64,000 bases of DNA from Thermobifida fusca NBRC 14071 = JCM 3263 (GCF_001592045.1 NZ_BCWB01000043.1:1-64000), one strand, 5' to 3'; counted from the first letter of the stretch, positions 46,452 through 55,730 are shown. Program-made: numbers and translations. The notes: generated by a model from the sequence alone, not told the origin.

Positions 46452-49400
46452 ATGAGCCTTAATGGACTTCTCTCTGTCGTCACCGGCGACCCAGCCCTGA
46501 AGCGAGCGATCGAGACCGCACGCAACGGCCACGATCCCCTCCTCGACCTTGTCGCGCCGCCGTCGGTGCGCCCGTTGATCGTGGCTGGCCTCGCGGCCGA
46601 CGCTCCGGTGGGAGCGGGACGTCCCGTGCTGGCGCTGACCGCCACGGAGCGTGAGGCCGCTGATCTGAACAGTGCCCTGGGGTCGCTGCTGCCGGCCGAC
46701 TCGGTGGCGCTGTTCCCCGCGTGGGAGACCCTGCCGCACGAGCGCCTCTCCCCCCGCTCCGACACGGTGGGGCAGCGGTTGGCGGTCCTGCGCCGCCTGA
46801 CCCACCCGGATCCCGACGATCCGCTCACCGCACCGCTGCGGGTCGTGGTCGCCCCCATCCGGTCCGTGCTGCAGCCGCTGGTCTCCGGGCTGGGTGACCT
46901 CCAGCCGGTGCGTGTGCGGGAAGGCGACTCGGTGGCGCTGGACGAGCTCGTCCAGTCGCTGGTCGACATCGGCTATTCGCGGGTCGACCTGGTGGAGAAG
47001 CGCGGGGACATCGCGGTGCGCGGCGGCATTCTCGACGTGTTCCCGCCCACCGAAGAGCACCCCCTGCGGTTGGAATTCTGGGGCGACACTGTTGAGGAGA
47101 TCCGCTACTTCCAGGTCGCTGACCAGCGTTCCATCTCCAAGCCCGGAGCAGCCGAAGCCGGCCTGTTCGCCCCGCCCTGCCGGGAGCTGCTGCTCACCGA
47201 CACGGTGCGGAAGCGCGCCCGGGCCCTGGCCGCCGAGTACCCGGCGCTTGCCGACATCCTGACGAAGCTGGCGGACGGGGTGGCGGTCGAAGGCATGGAA
47301 GCGTTCGCACCGGTGCTCGCGGACCGGATGGAGCTGCTCCTCGACCTGCTGCCGCCGGGCACCCACATCGTGGGCTGCGACCCGGAGCGGATCCGCACCC
47401 GGGCCCAGGAGCTGGTCGCGACCAGCCAGGAGTTCCTCGAAGCCTCCTGGATCAACGCTGCTTCCGGCGGGGAGGCGCCCATCGACCTCGGCGCGTCCGC
47501 CTACCAGTCGATCGCCGAGCTGCGCTCGCGGGCCCGGGAGCTGGGACTGCCGTGGTGGACCGTCACCCCCTTCGACCCGGGCAACCCTGCCGCAGCTGAA
47601 GACGACCACTCGGTGGTGGTCGGCGCCTCAGCTACCGACGCCTACCGGGGGGACACCGAGCGGGCGATCGCCGACGTCAAGTCGTGGCTGCACGAAGGCT
47701 GGCGGGTCGTGCTGCTCACCCCCGGACAGGGGCCGGCGGAGCGGCTCGCGTCCATGCTGCGGGACGCCGGGCTGGGCACGCAGTTGCGGGACGCGCTGCC
47801 GGAGCCGCCGGAGCCCGCGGTGGCTACGGTCACCACCGGGCTGCTCGAGCACGGTTTCGTGTGGCGGTCGGTCCGCACCGTGCTGCTCACCGAGACCGAC
47901 CTGGTGGGGCAGCGGTCCTCCACCCGCGACATGCGGCGGATGCCGAGCCGCCGCCGCGGTGTCGACCCGCTCCAGCTCAAACCCGGCGACTACGTGGTGC
48001 ATGAACAGCACGGGATCGGCCGCTACGTCGAAATGGTGAGCCGGACGATCCAGGGCGCCACGCGCGAGTACCTGGTCATCGAATATGCGCCGTCCAAACG
48101 CGGACAGCCGGGGGACCGCCTGTTCGTGCCGACCGACCAGCTCGACGAGGTGACCCGCTATGTCGGCGGGGACTCCCCCACCCTGTCGAAGATGGGCGGC
48201 TCCGACTGGGCGAAGGCGAAGAGCCGGGCACGCAAGGCCGTCCGGGAGATCGCCGGGGACCTGATCCGCTTGTACTCGGCCCGCCACGCCTCCCCCGGGC
48301 ACGCGTTCTCCCCGGACACCCCGTGGCAGCGGGAGTTGGAGGACGCCTTCCCCTACGTGGAGACCCCCGACCAGCTCGCCGCGATTGAAGAGGTCAAGCG
48401 CGACATGGAGAAGCCGGTGCCGATGGACCGGCTCATCTGCGGCGACGTCGGCTACGGCAAAACCGAGGTCGCCGTGCGCGCGGCTTTCAAAGCGGTGCAG
48501 GACGGCAAGCAGGTGGCGGTGCTGGTGCCCACGACCCTGCTGGTCCAGCAGCACCTGTCCACGTTCACGGAGCGCTACGCCTCGTTCCCGGTGACGGTCC
48601 GCCCGCTGTCGCGGTTCCAGAGCGACGCCGAGATCGAACGCATCCGCGAAGGCATGCGCACCGGGGAAGTCGACGTGGTCATCGGCACCCACCGGCTGCT
48701 CTCCCCGGAGACCCAGTTCAAAGACTTGGGCCTGGTGATCATCGACGAGGAGCAGCGCTTCGGCGTGGAGCACAAGGAGGCGTTGAAGCGGCTGCGCACC
48801 CAGGTGGACGTCCTCTCGATGTCGGCCACTCCCATCCCCCGCACCTTGGAGATGGGGTTGACCGGGATCCGGGAGATGACCACGATCCTCACTCCGCCGG
48901 AGGAGCGGCACCCGGTCCTCACGTTTGTGGGCCCCTACGACGAAAAGCAGATTGCCGCGGCCATCCGCCGGGAGCTGATGCGCGAAGGCCAGGTGTTCTT
49001 CGTGCACAACCGGGTGGCGTCGATAGAACGGGCCGCCGCCACGGTGAGCCGCCTGGTGCCTGAGGCGCGGGTGGCCTGGGCCCACGGGCAGATGAACGAG
49101 CACCAGCTCGAACGGGTCATGGTCGACTTCTGGGAGAAGAAGTTCGACGTCCTGGTCTGCACCACGATCGTGGAATCCGGGCTGGACGTGCCCAACGCCA
49201 ACACGTTGATCGTGGACCGCGCCGACACCTACGGGCTGGCCCAGTTGCACCAGTTGCGCGGCCGGGTGGGCCGCGGCCGGGAGCGCGCCTACGCCTACTT
49301 CCTGTACCCGCCGGACAAGCCGCTCACGGAGACCGCGCACGAGCGGCTGGCCACGGTCGCCCAGCACACGGAGAGCGGTGCGGGCATGTACGTGGCGATG

Positions 49401-50021
49401 AAGGACTTGGAGATCCGCGGCGCCGGCAACATCCTGGGCACCGAGCAGTCCGGGAGCATTGCGGGGGTCGGTTTCGACCTGTACGTGCGCATGGTCGGCG
49501 AGGCGGTGCGGGAGCTCAAGGGCGACCAGAGCGCGGCCCAAGAGGTCGAGACCAAGGTCGAGCTGCCGATCAACGCGCACATCCCGCACGACTATGTGCC
49601 GGGTGAGCGGCTGCGGCTGGAGGCTTACCGGAGGATCGCCGAGGTCGCGAGCGAGGACGACATCGCGGCAATCCGCGAGGAGCTGCTCGACCGCTACGGC
49701 GAACCCCCGCAGCCGGTGGACAACCTGCTGGCGGTGGCGCGGTTCCGGGTGCTGGCCCGCAGTGCTGGGCTGACCGACGTGGTGCTGCAGGGCACGCAGA
49801 TCCGGTTCGCCCCGGTGGAGCTGCGCGAATCCCAGCAGTTGCGGCTGCGTCGGCTCTACCCCAAGGCGGTGGTGAAGGCCGCGACGCGGACTCTGATGGT
49901 CCCGGTGCCCAAGTCTGGTGGGCTCGGCGGCAAGCAGTTGCGTGACCGCGAACTGTTGACGTGGTGCACCGAACTGGTGGAGGCGATCTTCGAACCGCAG
50001 CGGAAGCCGCCGCAGGAGTGA
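46452..50021 (+). CDS. mfd: Transcription-repair coupling factor
   Basis: About 1189 residues with Mfd domain order: UvrB-like N-terminal modules, an RNA polymerase interaction domain of CarD type (LKPGDYVVHEQHGIGRYVEM at about residue 510), SF2 translocase with Walker A GDVGYGKTE (about 665) and DEEQ (VIIDEEQRFGVEHKE), and the C-terminal TRCF domain. It removes stalled RNA polymerase from DNA lesions and recruits UvrA. ATG 46452 with GGTGAT upstream is preferred; ATG 46389 is in frame but adds a basic stretch not typical of Mfd. Confidence 0.95.
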   Translation: MSLNGLLSVVTGDPALKRAIETARNGHDPLLDLVAPPSVRPLIVAGLAADAPVGAGRPVLALTATEREAADLNSALGSLLPADSVALFPAWETLPHERLSPRSDTVGQRLAVLRRLTHPDPDDPLTAPLRVVVAPIRSVLQPLVSGLGDLQPVRVREGDSVALDELVQSLVDIGYSRVDLVEKRGDIAVRGGILDVFPPTEEHPLRLEFWGDTVEEIRYFQVADQRSISKPGAAEAGLFAPPCRELLLTDTVRKRARALAAEYPALADILTKLADGVAVEGMEAFAPVLADRMELLLDLLPPGTHIVGCDPERIRTRAQELVATSQEFLEASWINAASGGEAPIDLGASAYQSIAELRSRARELGLPWWTVTPFDPGNPAAAEDDHSVVVGASATDAYRGDTERAIADVKSWLHEGWRVVLLTPGQGPAERLASMLRDAGLGTQLRDALPEPPEPAVATVTTGLLEHGFVWRSVRTVLLTETDLVGQRSSTRDMRRMPSRRRGVDPLQLKPGDYVVHEQHGIGRYVEMVSRTIQGATREYLVIEYAPSKRGQPGDRLFVPTDQLDEVTRYVGGDSPTLSKMGGSDWAKAKSRARKAVREIAGDLIRLYSARHASPGHAFSPDTPWQRELEDAFPYVETPDQLAAIEEVKRDMEKPVPMDRLICGDVGYGKTEVAVRAAFKAVQDGKQVAVLVPTTLLVQQHLSTFTERYASFPVTVRPLSRFQSDAEIERIREGMRTGEVDVVIGTHRLLSPETQFKDLGLVIIDEEQRFGVEHKEALKRLRTQVDVLSMSATPIPRTLEMGLTGIREMTTILTPPEERHPVLTFVGPYDEKQIAAAIRRELMREGQVFFVHNRVASIERAAATVSRLVPEARVAWAHGQMNEHQLERVMVDFWEKKFDVLVCTTIVESGLDVPNANTLIVDRADTYGLAQLHQLRGRVGRGRERAYAYFLYPPDKPLTETAHERLATVAQHTESGAGMYVAMKDLEIRGAGNILGTEQSGSIAGVGFDLYVRMVGEAVRELKGDQSAAQEVETKVELPINAHIPHDYVPGERLRLEAYRRIAEVASEDDIAAIREELLDRYGEPPQPVDNLLAVARFRVLARSAGLTDVVLQGTQIRFAPVELRESQQLRLRRLYPKAVVKAATRTLMVPVPKSGGLGGKQLRDRELLTWCTELVEAIFEPQRKPPQE

Positions 50022-50091
50022 CCGTCGTCCCCGCAAAGCTGCCGGGCCGGGCCCTGGTGCGGGGGCGCGGTCTGCGTCCTTGCACGCCGAT

Positions 50092-50127
50092 GTCGTCTGC
50101 GCAGACTGGTTGACCTGCGCAGACGAC
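50092..50127. terminator. Bidirectional terminator between mfd and hmp
   Basis: Perfect 13-base arms GTCGTCTGCGCAG (50092-50104) and CTGCGCAGACGAC (50115-50127) with a ten-base loop lie between two convergent stops. Confidence 0.8.
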
Positions 50128-50147
50128 GGGTGTGCCGGGGAGCGGGG

Positions 50148-51332
50148 TCAGTCAGCGGGCAGCCACAGGTCCGGGCCGAACACTTCGTAGTGGATGTCCT
50201 TGGCGGGCACTCCGGCGGCGAGGAACTGGGCGCGGATCTCCCGCATGAAGGGCAGCGGTCCGCACAGGTAGACCTCGGCGTCCGCGGGGATCTCCAGCCC
50301 GGTGAGGTCCATCTGCCCGGGCAGGCCGCCGTCTCCTTCCTCGTACCAGACGACGTACTGGGCGTGGGGCAGGCGCGCGATCAGGGTGGAGGTTTCCTGC
50401 CACAGCGCGTGCTCGGCGCGGGAGCGGTCGGCGTGCAGGGCCAGGATCCGCCGGGTGGCGCCGGTGGCGGCGAGGTAGTTGAGCATGCCGACGATGGGAG
50501 TGCAGCCGATTCCCGCGGTGGCGAACACGAGCGGCCGGTCGCTGTCGGTGAGGACGACGTCTCCGAAGGGGGCGGAGACGGTGAGGGTGTCCCCTGCTTT
50601 GGCGGTTGCATACAGCAGGGCGGACATCTCCCCTTCAGGGGTGTGTTCTGTGCCGCGGACCCGTTTGATGGTGATGCGCCGGGTGTGCTCGTCGCCGCCG
50701 GAGATGGAGTACTGGCGGATCTGACGGATACCGTCCGGCATGCGGTGGAGCACGCTGACGTATTGGCCGGGCCGCGCTTCGGGGAGGGGGCCGCCGTCGC
50801 TGGGCCGCAGGACGAGGGAGAACACGTCGGGGGTCTCTTCGCGGCGGTCCACGATGGTCCATTCCCGCCAGGTGCGGCCGTTGTCGGCGTTCTTCTCCGC
50901 GTAGAGGCGGGCTTCGAGCGCGATCAGCGCGCCGCCCATGAGCCAGTACACCTCGTCCCAGGCGGCGATGACTTCGGGGGTGGCTGCGTCGCCGAGGACG
51001 TCGGCGATCGCCCCGAACAGGTATTTGTGCACGATGACGTACTGGTCGTCGGTGACCGCGACGGCGGCGTGCTTGTGCGCGATGCGGGCGAGCAGCGCGT
51101 CGGGGCGTTCGTCGGGGTTGGCGAGGAGTGCGCTAGCGAATCCGGCGATGGATCCGGCGAGGGCCCGGCGCTGTTCCCCGTTGGCCTGGTTTCCCCGGTT
51201 GAACAGGCCGTCGAGGAGTTCGGGGCGCTCGGAGAACATCGTCGAGTAGAAGCGGGAGGTGATCTCGTCGAGGTGGGCCCCGACGACCGGCAGCGTGGCG
51301 CGGACGATGTCGGCGGACTGGGTTGACAGCAT
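50148..51332 (-). CDS. hmp: Flavohemoprotein (nitric oxide dioxygenase)
   Basis: 394 residues. Globin domain (1-140) with proximal His in the AHKHAAV or VIVHKYL region, FAD domain with RQYSIS near residue 205, and NAD domain with FATAGIGCTP near 265 and the C-terminal VFGPDLW. It turns NO plus oxygen into nitrate using NADH. ATG 51332 follows GGAGGG, which decides the start over an upstream in-frame codon. It is transcribed after the nsrR gene with 107 bases between; a dyad in that gap is the probable NsrR operator. Confidence 0.94.
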   Translation of the reverse strand: MLSTQSADIVRATLPVVGAHLDEITSRFYSTMFSERPELLDGLFNRGNQANGEQRRALAGSIAGFASALLANPDERPDALLARIAHKHAAVAVTDDQYVIVHKYLFGAIADVLGDAATPEVIAAWDEVYWLMGGALIALEARLYAEKNADNGRTWREWTIVDRREETPDVFSLVLRPSDGGPLPEARPGQYVSVLHRMPDGIRQIRQYSISGGDEHTRRITIKRVRGTEHTPEGEMSALLYATAKAGDTLTVSAPFGDVVLTDSDRPLVFATAGIGCTPIVGMLNYLAATGATRRILALHADRSRAEHALWQETSTLIARLPHAQYVVWYEEGDGGLPGQMDLTGLEIPADAEVYLCGPLPFMREIRAQFLAAGVPAKDIHYEVFGPDLWLPAD

Positions 51333-51370
51333 GCACCCTCCAAAGGGTTGGGGAGCCGAAACCCCCGTTA

Positions 51371-51391
51371 ATTTGCATCCTGGATGCATAT
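51371..51391. promoter_or_regulatory. Dyad between nsrR and hmp, NsrR operator candidate
   Basis: TGCATCC (51374-51380) and GGATGCA (51382-51388) are perfect inverted arms around one base, inside an AT-rich patch upstream of hmp. The ATGCAT-like half-sites resemble published NsrR sites. A TAATAT (minus strand, about 51388-51393) could be the hmp -10, so binding would block transcription. Confidence 0.6.
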
Positions 51392-51439
51392 TAAAGAGGG
51401 GTATACGGGACCCCCACTGACCCCCCACTTAAGGGCACA

Positions 51440-51907
51440 TCACTGTTTTTCCAGTTCAGAGCTGTTTTGCGGACGTTCTGGCGCTCGCAGTTGCACCAGG
51501 ATCGGGCCTGTGGGGCTCGCCACAAGCGATTCGACCGTCACCTCATCCAAGGCAGCGAAGAACGCTTCCTGCGCCCGCCGCAGCTCCCCGCGCAGACGGC
51601 AGGCCGCACGCAACGGGCAGGGCGGATCGTCCTCGCACGCCACCACGTCCTTGCTGCCCTCAAGCTCCCGGACGATCGAACCAACCGTTGCCGCCCGCCC
51701 CGCCGGGGTGAGCCGCAACCCGCCACCGCGTCCGCGCCGCGCCTCCACCAGCCCCATCTCGCTCAGCCGCGCCACCGCCTTGGCGGCGTGGGTGTAGGGC
51801 ACGGCCAACATGCCCGCCACTGAACGCGTGGTGAGCGTCTCCTCCCCAGCAACAGCGAGACGCATCACGATGCGCAGCGACAGATCAGTGAAGGTGGTCA
51901 GACGCAT
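51440..51907 (-). CDS. nsrR: Rrf2-family regulator, NsrR-like
   Basis: 155 residues with an N-terminal winged helix (LRIVMRLAVAG, RSVAGMLAVPYTHAAKAVARL) and three Cys residues in CEDDPPCPLRAAC that ligate an iron-sulfur cluster in NsrR. NO reacts with the cluster and releases the repressor from hmp and similar promoters. The neighbour hmp and the cysteine spacing favour NsrR over IscR or RirA. ATG 51907 follows GGGGGC. A long dyad upstream (51981-52010) may control this gene. Confidence 0.85.
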   Translation of the reverse strand: MRLTTFTDLSLRIVMRLAVAGEETLTTRSVAGMLAVPYTHAAKAVARLSEMGLVEARRGRGGGLRLTPAGRAATVGSIVRELEGSKDVVACEDDPPCPLRAACRLRGELRRAQEAFFAALDEVTVESLVASPTGPILVQLRAPERPQNSSELEKQ

Positions 51908-51980
51908 GCCCCCACGTTAGGCGCTGTCCGGACCTGCGTCAGCCGGACCGTCATCACACTTCCACAACCAGCATTTCGAT

Positions 51981-52010
51981 ACTAAAAGTCACAACAGAGT
52001 GACTAATAGT
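51981..52010. promoter_or_regulatory. Long dyad between nsrR and the Alg14-like gene
   Basis: ACTAAAAGTCAC (51981-51992) and GTGACTAATAGT (51999-52010) form 12-base inverted arms with two mismatches around six bases. The inner AGTCAC/GTGACT is perfect. It lies in the divergent gap, in an AT-rich patch, so it looks like a repressor site. I do not recognise the cognate family. Confidence 0.5.
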
Positions 52011-52027
52011 TATGTCATGATGGGGTC

Positions 52028-52525
52028 ATGACCGTGTCCCCTGTCCTCCTTGTCGCAGCCAGCAGCGGCTACCCCGCACAATTGTGGCCCCCGCGCCCCT
52101 GGTGGCACAGGAACGAACGATTCTGGATCACCCTGCGCACTGCCGACGCCGCCGCCAGGGCCGCTGATCCACGGCCGTCCCACTCCCGCTCGGCATTCCA
52201 CCGCGCCGCCGCTCTGACCCGCACCACCCTCACGGCGCTCCGCGTCTTCACCCGGTACCGGCCGGTCATGGTCGTCGTCACCGAAACGCGGAAGACCCCG
52301 TTCCTCTTCTTCGCCCGCCTCTTCGGCGTGCCCACCCTCGCCGTCGAAGTCCACGACTGGGTCACCACCGCGACCCGCACCGCACTGCTGTGCCGCCCCA
52401 CGACCGCCCGCCCCGGCCTGGGAGCGCGGCGGATGAGCGCCGCAGACACCGCGGCGCCGCAGCGCAGCCTCCGTCGGCCCCGCCGCGGCGCCCGCCGCAG
52501 GATAGGACGCTGTCAGCCGGCCTGA
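52028..52525 (+). CDS. Alg14-like oligosaccharide biosynthesis protein
   Basis: 165 residues. The pattern PVLLVAASSGYPAQL, RFWITLRTADAA and FFARLFGVPTLAVEVHDWV, then LLCRPTTA, follows the Alg14/PssE-type glycosyltransferase subunit, which recruits a catalytic Alg13-like partner to the membrane. No partner is encoded next to it. The family's glycine-rich GGH after the first strand is GYP here, and the usual C-terminal part is replaced by an Arg/Ala-rich tail, so the protein may be diverged or decayed. ATG 52028 has GGGGT before it. The last 13 bases overlap the convergent cysN stop. Confidence 0.6.
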   Translation: MTVSPVLLVAASSGYPAQLWPPRPWWHRNERFWITLRTADAAARAADPRPSHSRSAFHRAAALTRTTLTALRVFTRYRPVMVVVTETRKTPFLFFARLFGVPTLAVEVHDWVTTATRTALLCRPTTARPGLGARRMSAADTAAPQRSLRRPRRGARRRIGRCQPA

Positions 52526-53781
52526 GTGATCATCCCCGCGCCCACGGTGGCGTTGGTTCCCTCGTCAATCAGGATGAACCCGCCCGTCAGCCGGTTACGC
52601 CGGTACTCGTCGACAAAGAGCGGCTGGGCGACCCGCAGCTTGACCCGGCCGATCTCGTTGAGCGCGAGGCTCGTCGCCGACTCGTCCCGTTCCAAAGTGG
52701 TCGTGTCGATGCGGTACAGCAGGTCGCGCACCATGACCTTGGCGACGCGCGTGGTGTGCTTGATCAGCAGCTTGGTCCGCGGGGCGAGCGGCGGGCCTTC
52801 CGACATCCAGCACACCATGGCGTCCAAGTCCTGGGTGACGGTCGGCTGGTTGTGCGGGCGGCAGATCATGTCCCCGCGCGAAATGTCGATGTCGTCCTCG
52901 AGCAGCAGCGTGACCGACATCGGGGGAAACGCTTCGGCCACGTCCCCGTCGGCGGTGACGATCCGCTGAATCCGCGTGGCCATCCCCGACGGGAGGTGGA
53001 CCACCTCGTCCCCGGGCCTGAGCACCCCGCTCGTGACCTGCCCGGCATAGCCGCGGTAGTCGTGCAGCTCCGGGTCGTCCGCCCGGTACGGCCGGATCAC
53101 ATACTGCACCGGGAACCGCGCGTCGACGAGGTTGCGGTCCGAAGCGATGTGCACGGTCTCCAAGTGCTGGAGCAGGGAAGGACCGTCGTACCACGGCATC
53201 GCGGCCGACCGCTCCACCACGTTGTCGCCGTGCAGCGCCGAGATCGGGATGAACGCCAAGTCCCGCACGTCGAGTTTGGCGGCGAACTCGGTGAACTCCG
53301 CTTTGATCTCTTCGAAGCGCTCCTGGGAGTAGCCCACCAGGTCCATCTTGTTGACGGCAAGCACCAGGTGGGGGACCTGCAGCAGCGTGGTGAGGAAGGC
53401 GTGCCGGCGGCTCTGCTCCTGCACCCCCTTGCGGGCGTCCACCAGGATCACCGCCAGGTCCGCGGTGGAGGCGCCGGTGACCATGTTGCGGGTGTACTGG
53501 ATGTGTCCGGGGGTGTCCGCGATGATGAACGTCCGCCGCGGAGTCGCGAAGTACCGGTAGGCCACGTCGATCGTGATGCCCTGCTCCCGCTCGGCCCGCA
53601 GCCCGTCGGTGAGCAGGGCGAGGTTGGCCTGGTCCTCTCCCCGGGCGAGGCTGGTGCGTTTCACCGCCTCGTACTGGTCTTCCAGGATCGACTTGGTGTC
53701 GTAGAGCAGTCGGCCGATCAGAGTGCTCTTACCGTCGTCAACGGAACCGGCCGTCGCAAACCGCAGAATGTCAGTAGCCAT
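52513..53781 (-). CDS. cysN: Sulfate adenylyltransferase, GTPase subunit CysN
   Basis: 422 residues. GTPase of the EF-Tu type with P-loop AGSVDDGKST (residues 11-20), the DTPGH motif and NKMD. It couples GTP hydrolysis to formation of adenylylsulfate by CysD. Unlike some actinobacterial forms it has no C-terminal APS kinase domain, so that activity must come from elsewhere (the fusion protein at 44620-46101). It begins 55 bases after cysD on the same strand. Confidence 0.95.
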   Translation of the reverse strand: MATDILRFATAGSVDDGKSTLIGRLLYDTKSILEDQYEAVKRTSLARGEDQANLALLTDGLRAEREQGITIDVAYRYFATPRRTFIIADTPGHIQYTRNMVTGASTADLAVILVDARKGVQEQSRRHAFLTTLLQVPHLVLAVNKMDLVGYSQERFEEIKAEFTEFAAKLDVRDLAFIPISALHGDNVVERSAAMPWYDGPSLLQHLETVHIASDRNLVDARFPVQYVIRPYRADDPELHDYRGYAGQVTSGVLRPGDEVVHLPSGMATRIQRIVTADGDVAEAFPPMSVTLLLEDDIDISRGDMICRPHNQPTVTQDLDAMVCWMSEGPPLAPRTKLLIKHTTRVAKVMVRDLLYRIDTTTLERDESATSLALNEIGRVKLRVAQPLFVDEYRRNRLTGGFILIDEGTNATVGAGMITQAG

Positions 53782-53836
53782 GGGCAGTAGATCCAGATGT
53801 GTAGGCGCGGACAGATGACTGGGAACACACGAACGG

Positions 53837-54766
53837 CTAGAAGTAGCCTTCGCGTTTGCGCTCCTCCATCGCGGCCTCGCTCCCGCGGTCGTCTGCGCGG
53901 GTCTGTCCGCGCTCAGTGATCCGCGTCGCCGCGATCTCGGCGATCACCTCGTCGAGTGTGGTCGCCGTGGAGAGCACCGCGCCGGTACACGTCATGTCGC
54001 CCACCGTGCGGTAGCGGACAGAGGCTTCGAACACCTCCTCGTCCTCGTCCCGGGTGACGTACGGGCTGTCCGGAAGCAGGATGCCGTCCCGTTCGAACAC
54101 CCGGCGCCGGTGCGCGAAGTAGATCGACGGCAGCCGAAGCCCTTCCCTGCGGATGTAGTGCCACACGTCCAGCTCGGTCCAGTTGGACAGGGGGAAGACC
54201 CGGATGTTCTCCCCTCGGTGGACGCGGGTGTTGTAGAGGTTCCACAGCTCCGGCCGCTGGTTCTTGGGGTCCCACTGGCCGAACTCGTCCCGGAACGAGA
54301 ACACCCGCTCCTTGGCCCGTGCCTTCTCCTCGTCGCGCCGCGCCCCGCCGAACGCCGCGTCGAAGCCGTACTTTTCGATCGCTTCGAGGAGAGCCGCCGT
54401 CTGCAGCCGGTTGCGGCTGGCCCACCGGCCCTTGGGCTCCACTACCTTCCCCGCGTCGATCAGGTCCTGCACCGAAGCCACAATGAGCCGTACCCCCAGC
54501 TCGGCCACCCGCTTGTCGCGGAACTCGATGACCTCGGGGAAGTTATGGCCGGTGTCCACGTGCATGACCGGGAACGGGATAGGTGCGGGCCAGAACGCCT
54601 TCTCGGCGATCCGCAGCATGACCACCGAGTCTTTGCCACCGGAGAAGAGCAGCACCGGACGTTCGAACTCGGCCGCGACCTCACGCATGATGAAGATCGC
54701 CTCGGCCTCGAGGAAGTCGAGTTGCGAAAGCTGGTACCGTCCGACGGCGTCGCTGACCTGACTCAT
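53837..54766 (-). CDS. cysD: Sulfate adenylyltransferase, catalytic subunit CysD
   Basis: 309 residues with the PP-loop SGGKDSVVML near residue 42 and the family sequence FPVMHVDTGHNFPE. It joins sulfate and ATP to adenylylsulfate, with CysN. It is the middle gene of cysQ-cysD-cysN; it starts 53 bases after the cysQ stop. The ending EERKREGYF is typical of CysD. Confidence 0.95.
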   Translation of the reverse strand: MSQVSDAVGRYQLSQLDFLEAEAIFIMREVAAEFERPVLLFSGGKDSVVMLRIAEKAFWPAPIPFPVMHVDTGHNFPEVIEFRDKRVAELGVRLIVASVQDLIDAGKVVEPKGRWASRNRLQTAALLEAIEKYGFDAAFGGARRDEEKARAKERVFSFRDEFGQWDPKNQRPELWNLYNTRVHRGENIRVFPLSNWTELDVWHYIRREGLRLPSIYFAHRRRVFERDGILLPDSPYVTRDEDEEVFEASVRYRTVGDMTCTGAVLSTATTLDEVIAEIAATRITERGQTRADDRGSEAAMEERKREGYF

Positions 54767-54819
54767 GAAACCCGCCTCGTGCTCGCTGCGTCCCCCGAGC
54801 CGAGGCGCCGGCCTCAGGC

Positions 54820-55653
54820 TCAGGTGTGTGGACCCGCGTTGTCCATATCCGCTACGTTACGGATACTGGCCAACAACATACCCGACAACTCCGATCGACA
54901 TACTAGGATATCGGGCAGGTAGGGGTCTGGCCGGTTGTAGGTCAACGAGCTCCCGTCAATGCGCGACGTGTGCAGGCCAGCTGCCCGGGCCACCGCGACC
55001 GGAGCCGCACTGTCCCATTCGTACTGGCCGCCCGCGTGGATGTAGATATCGGCGATCCCCAGCATCACCGCGCTGATCTTGGCGCCCGCCGAACCCATCG
55101 GCACCAGCTCGGCACCCAACTGGTTCGCCAGCCGCCGCACGAACTCCGGCGGACGGGTCCGGCTCGTCGTGATCCGCAACCGCTGCCCCGCGGGGCGCTC
55201 CTCCGGAAGCCACGGCGGGTCCACCGTAGACAGCGTGCTCCCCTGTGCGGGCAGCGACACCGCACCGGCGACGAGCTCCCCGTTCTCCCACAGTGCGACG
55301 TGCACCGCCCAGTCCGTGCGGCCCGCCTCACCGAACTCCCGGGTGCCGTCCAACGGGTCGATAATCCACACGCGGTGTGCTCTGAACCGCCGGGGATCCT
55401 CTACCCCTTCCTCCGACAGCACCGGATCGCTGGGCCGCAGCCGTCCCAGTGCGGAGAACAGAAACTCGTGCGACACCCGGTCACCCAGGGTGCGCAGCAC
55501 TTCCGGTTCGTCGAACCCGTGGCGCTCCCGCAGCCGCAGCAACCGTTGACCGGCCTCAAACGCAAGGTCACGCGCCACTTCGTGATCGTTTCTGATGGTG
55601 CTCACCAGGTTCAGCACGCTCCTGTCCCGGACCCCGGATCCCGTATCCGGCAT
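54820..55653 (-). CDS. cysQ: 3'-phosphoadenosine 5'-phosphate phosphatase CysQ
   Basis: About 277 residues of the inositol monophosphatase superfamily, with metal ligands in LSEEG and WIIDPLDGTREF and the C-terminal GGQYEWDSAAPVAVARAAG. The sequence follows mycobacterial CysQ (Rv2131c), which removes the 3'-phosphate from PAP formed by sulfotransferases and PAPS reductase. Start ATG 55653 is used; GTG codons at residues 13 and 17 are possible alternatives since the conserved part begins near residue 22. It leads the cysQ-cysD-cysN operon. Confidence 0.9.
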   Translation of the reverse strand: MPDTGSGVRDRSVLNLVSTIRNDHEVARDLAFEAGQRLLRLRERHGFDEPEVLRTLGDRVSHEFLFSALGRLRPSDPVLSEEGVEDPRRFRAHRVWIIDPLDGTREFGEAGRTDWAVHVALWENGELVAGAVSLPAQGSTLSTVDPPWLPEERPAGQRLRITTSRTRPPEFVRRLANQLGAELVPMGSAGAKISAVMLGIADIYIHAGGQYEWDSAAPVAVARAAGLHTSRIDGSSLTYNRPDPYLPDILVCRSELSGMLLASIRNVADMDNAGPHT

Positions 55654-55730
55654 CGCCCCATCCGGACCACCACCAGTGTGGCACGCTCCGCACCTTGCGG
55701 GAGCGGTCCGGGAACAATCGTCCAGAACCC

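Noticed and set aside
47628-50036. Long minus-strand open frame opposite mfd
   Set aside because: Antisense shadow of a real gene; composition rich in His/Arg/Gln/Val as expected for such frames, and no domain.
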